A stretch of DNA of 64,000 nucleotides from Pollutimonas sp963706785 (GTDB lineage: Bacteria; Pseudomonadota; Gammaproteobacteria; Burkholderiales; Burkholderiaceae_B): NCBI GenBank assembly GCA_963706785.1, contig CAVPNJ010000002.1, forward strand, positions 990,798-1,054,797. Direction: 5' to 3'. Positions 63,423 through 64,000 of the stretch are shown here, in pieces. The notes beneath the pieces are model-generated. The model was not told where the DNA came from and searched no databases. It saw nothing but the letters and a program-made list of their open reading frames with translations. Made by a program: the position numbers and the translations under genes. Within the stretch, counting starts at the first letter, position 1. Each line of letters starts with the position of its first letter.

Positions 63423-63951
63423 TTATCGCAAGGCCAGCGGAGCAAGTAACTCGCGCATCAAGGCATGCCCTACGCCCGTGACGCTCGATCGGCTCCAACC
63501 GCTACGGCTACCGGTCGCGCTCCACACCGTTGCCCCACTGCCCAAGTCAATTAGATCGAAGGTCAACCCGACAACCGGCTCCCCGTCTACGCCAACCTTG
63601 TACCGCCACTCCTGTACCGATCCCGTCAGCGCGTGAGTCGCCCCGGTCCCGCGTGCCCACGCAAGTGCCTCGGACGCCGTTGAAGTCGGCGAATAGCCCA
63701 TTACCGCGTCCCCCACATGGTCGCCGGGATACTGCTGCCGCTGCAGCAAGGCCCTGTTGAAGCAAGATGCTTCTGGCAATGCTTTGTGCGCGTTCGCCCG
63801 CCGGGTGTTTCAGTCTGGTTGGCAATTGGCGGTGTAGGGTTGCCCCTTCTTTTGTCAGTGACGGTGCATCGCTAACGTCTACGGTCGAGCAACTGGCGAG
63901 CACCGCCAACCCCAAGACGCAGGCCCATCTTCCGAAACGGTTTTGCTTCAT
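63423..63951 (-). CDS. pelC: PelC outer-membrane lipoprotein (three apparent frameshifts)
   Basis: Small lipoprotein that forms a ring at the outer membrane and guides Pel to the PelB pore. The signal peptide ends at the lipobox LASC, as in WACVLGLAVLASCSTVDV. The mature part has AGERAQSIARSILLQQGL, YPGDHVGDAVMGYSPTSTAS, ARGTGATHALTGSVQEWRYK and the family-typical ending SRSGWSRSSVTGVGHALMRE. Breaks near 63831 (base missing), 63803 and 63741 (base extra) are needed to join them. The corrected length is 175 residues, as for known PelC (172). It begins 12-13 bases before pelD in the usual order. Confidence 0.85.
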
Positions 63952-64000
63952 GGATCCCTGCATTGTTTTGCTCCAAACTCGATAAATTGACGCGATGATG
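63948..64000 (-). CDS. 3' end of upstream gene, possibly pelB (partial)
   Basis: On the minus strand, one frame enters from the window edge and ends with a TGA that overlaps the pelC ATG (ATGA), reading RQFIEFGAKQCRDP before the stop. In known pel operons pelB, an outer-membrane porin with a long repeat region, precedes pelC. Only 17 codons are visible and no motif can be checked, so the identity comes from position alone. Confidence 0.3.
   Translation of the reverse strand, partial: SSRQFIEFGAKQCRDP

Noticed and set aside
1..64000. CRISPR array, rRNA operon or intact prophage
   Set aside because: No regularly spaced direct repeats, rRNA sequence or phage structural genes were seen in the window.

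Overview
The window looks like a chromosomal segment of a Gram-negative betaproteobacterium of the order Burkholderiales, probably Alcaligenaceae. The basis is the DUF3579-argF-argG neighbourhood, a large trifunctional putA, a livFGMHK cluster, pqiABC, an exbB-exbD-lpxK-kdsB-adk envelope block and codon usage of intermediate G+C. No rRNA or marker gene here fixes the genus.

Layout: 1-600 holds decayed DNA (a LysR regulator fragment and an IS256 transposase fragment). 605-11505 is a potassium block: a DUF1003 membrane protein, kup on the minus strand, and head-to-head with it kdpFABC-kdpDE, with a KdpE-type box of two TTTATAC repeats between them. 12101-12859 holds a complete dut followed by the C-terminal half of a second, more canonical dut. 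12897-17734 is a branched-chain amino-acid ABC transporter (livKHMGF), preceded by putA. GTTGCA/GTTGTA sites lie upstream of both putA and livK and suggest joint control by the PutA DNA-binding domain. 21822-28334 is clpS-clpA-pqiA-pqiB-pqiC. 28499-45910 is mainly housekeeping: cold-shock protein, DUF192, pcaF, sodB, xseA, exbB/exbD, lpxK, Trm112-like protein, kdsB, adk, an HSD10-like SDR, murJ, rpsT, a hydroxyacid dehydrogenase, a MotA/MotB-like pair, argF and argG.

46507-49332 is accessory in character: a tRNA-Ala(CGC), a small orphan protein, a nonsense-mutated remnant of a molybdopterin oxidoreductase, and an AT-richer flavin monooxygenase resembling trimethylamine monooxygenase. After it come a SulP transporter, a ParB-like protein, an MFS pump, an overlapping CHAD-ParA pair and an M20 amidohydrolase. 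57185-64000 is a minus-strand pel exopolysaccharide operon (end of pelB?, pelC, pelD, pelE, pelF, pelG) that finishes with a stand-alone GH114 hydrolase matching only the N-terminal domain of PelA.

A major caveat is that many genes are interrupted by one-base insertions or deletions. There are seven in clpA, thirteen across pelCDEF, and one each in kup, livM, pcaF, kdsB, the SDR gene and the motB-like gene. In every case the alternate frame continues the protein family, and correction gives a family-typical length (for example PelD 456 and PcaF 401 residues). No stop codon other than those caused by the shifts is seen. Sequencing or assembly error is the simplest explanation, so these genes are annotated at corrected extents. 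By contrast the LysR, IS256, second dut and molybdopterin oxidoreductase pieces look like real decay.
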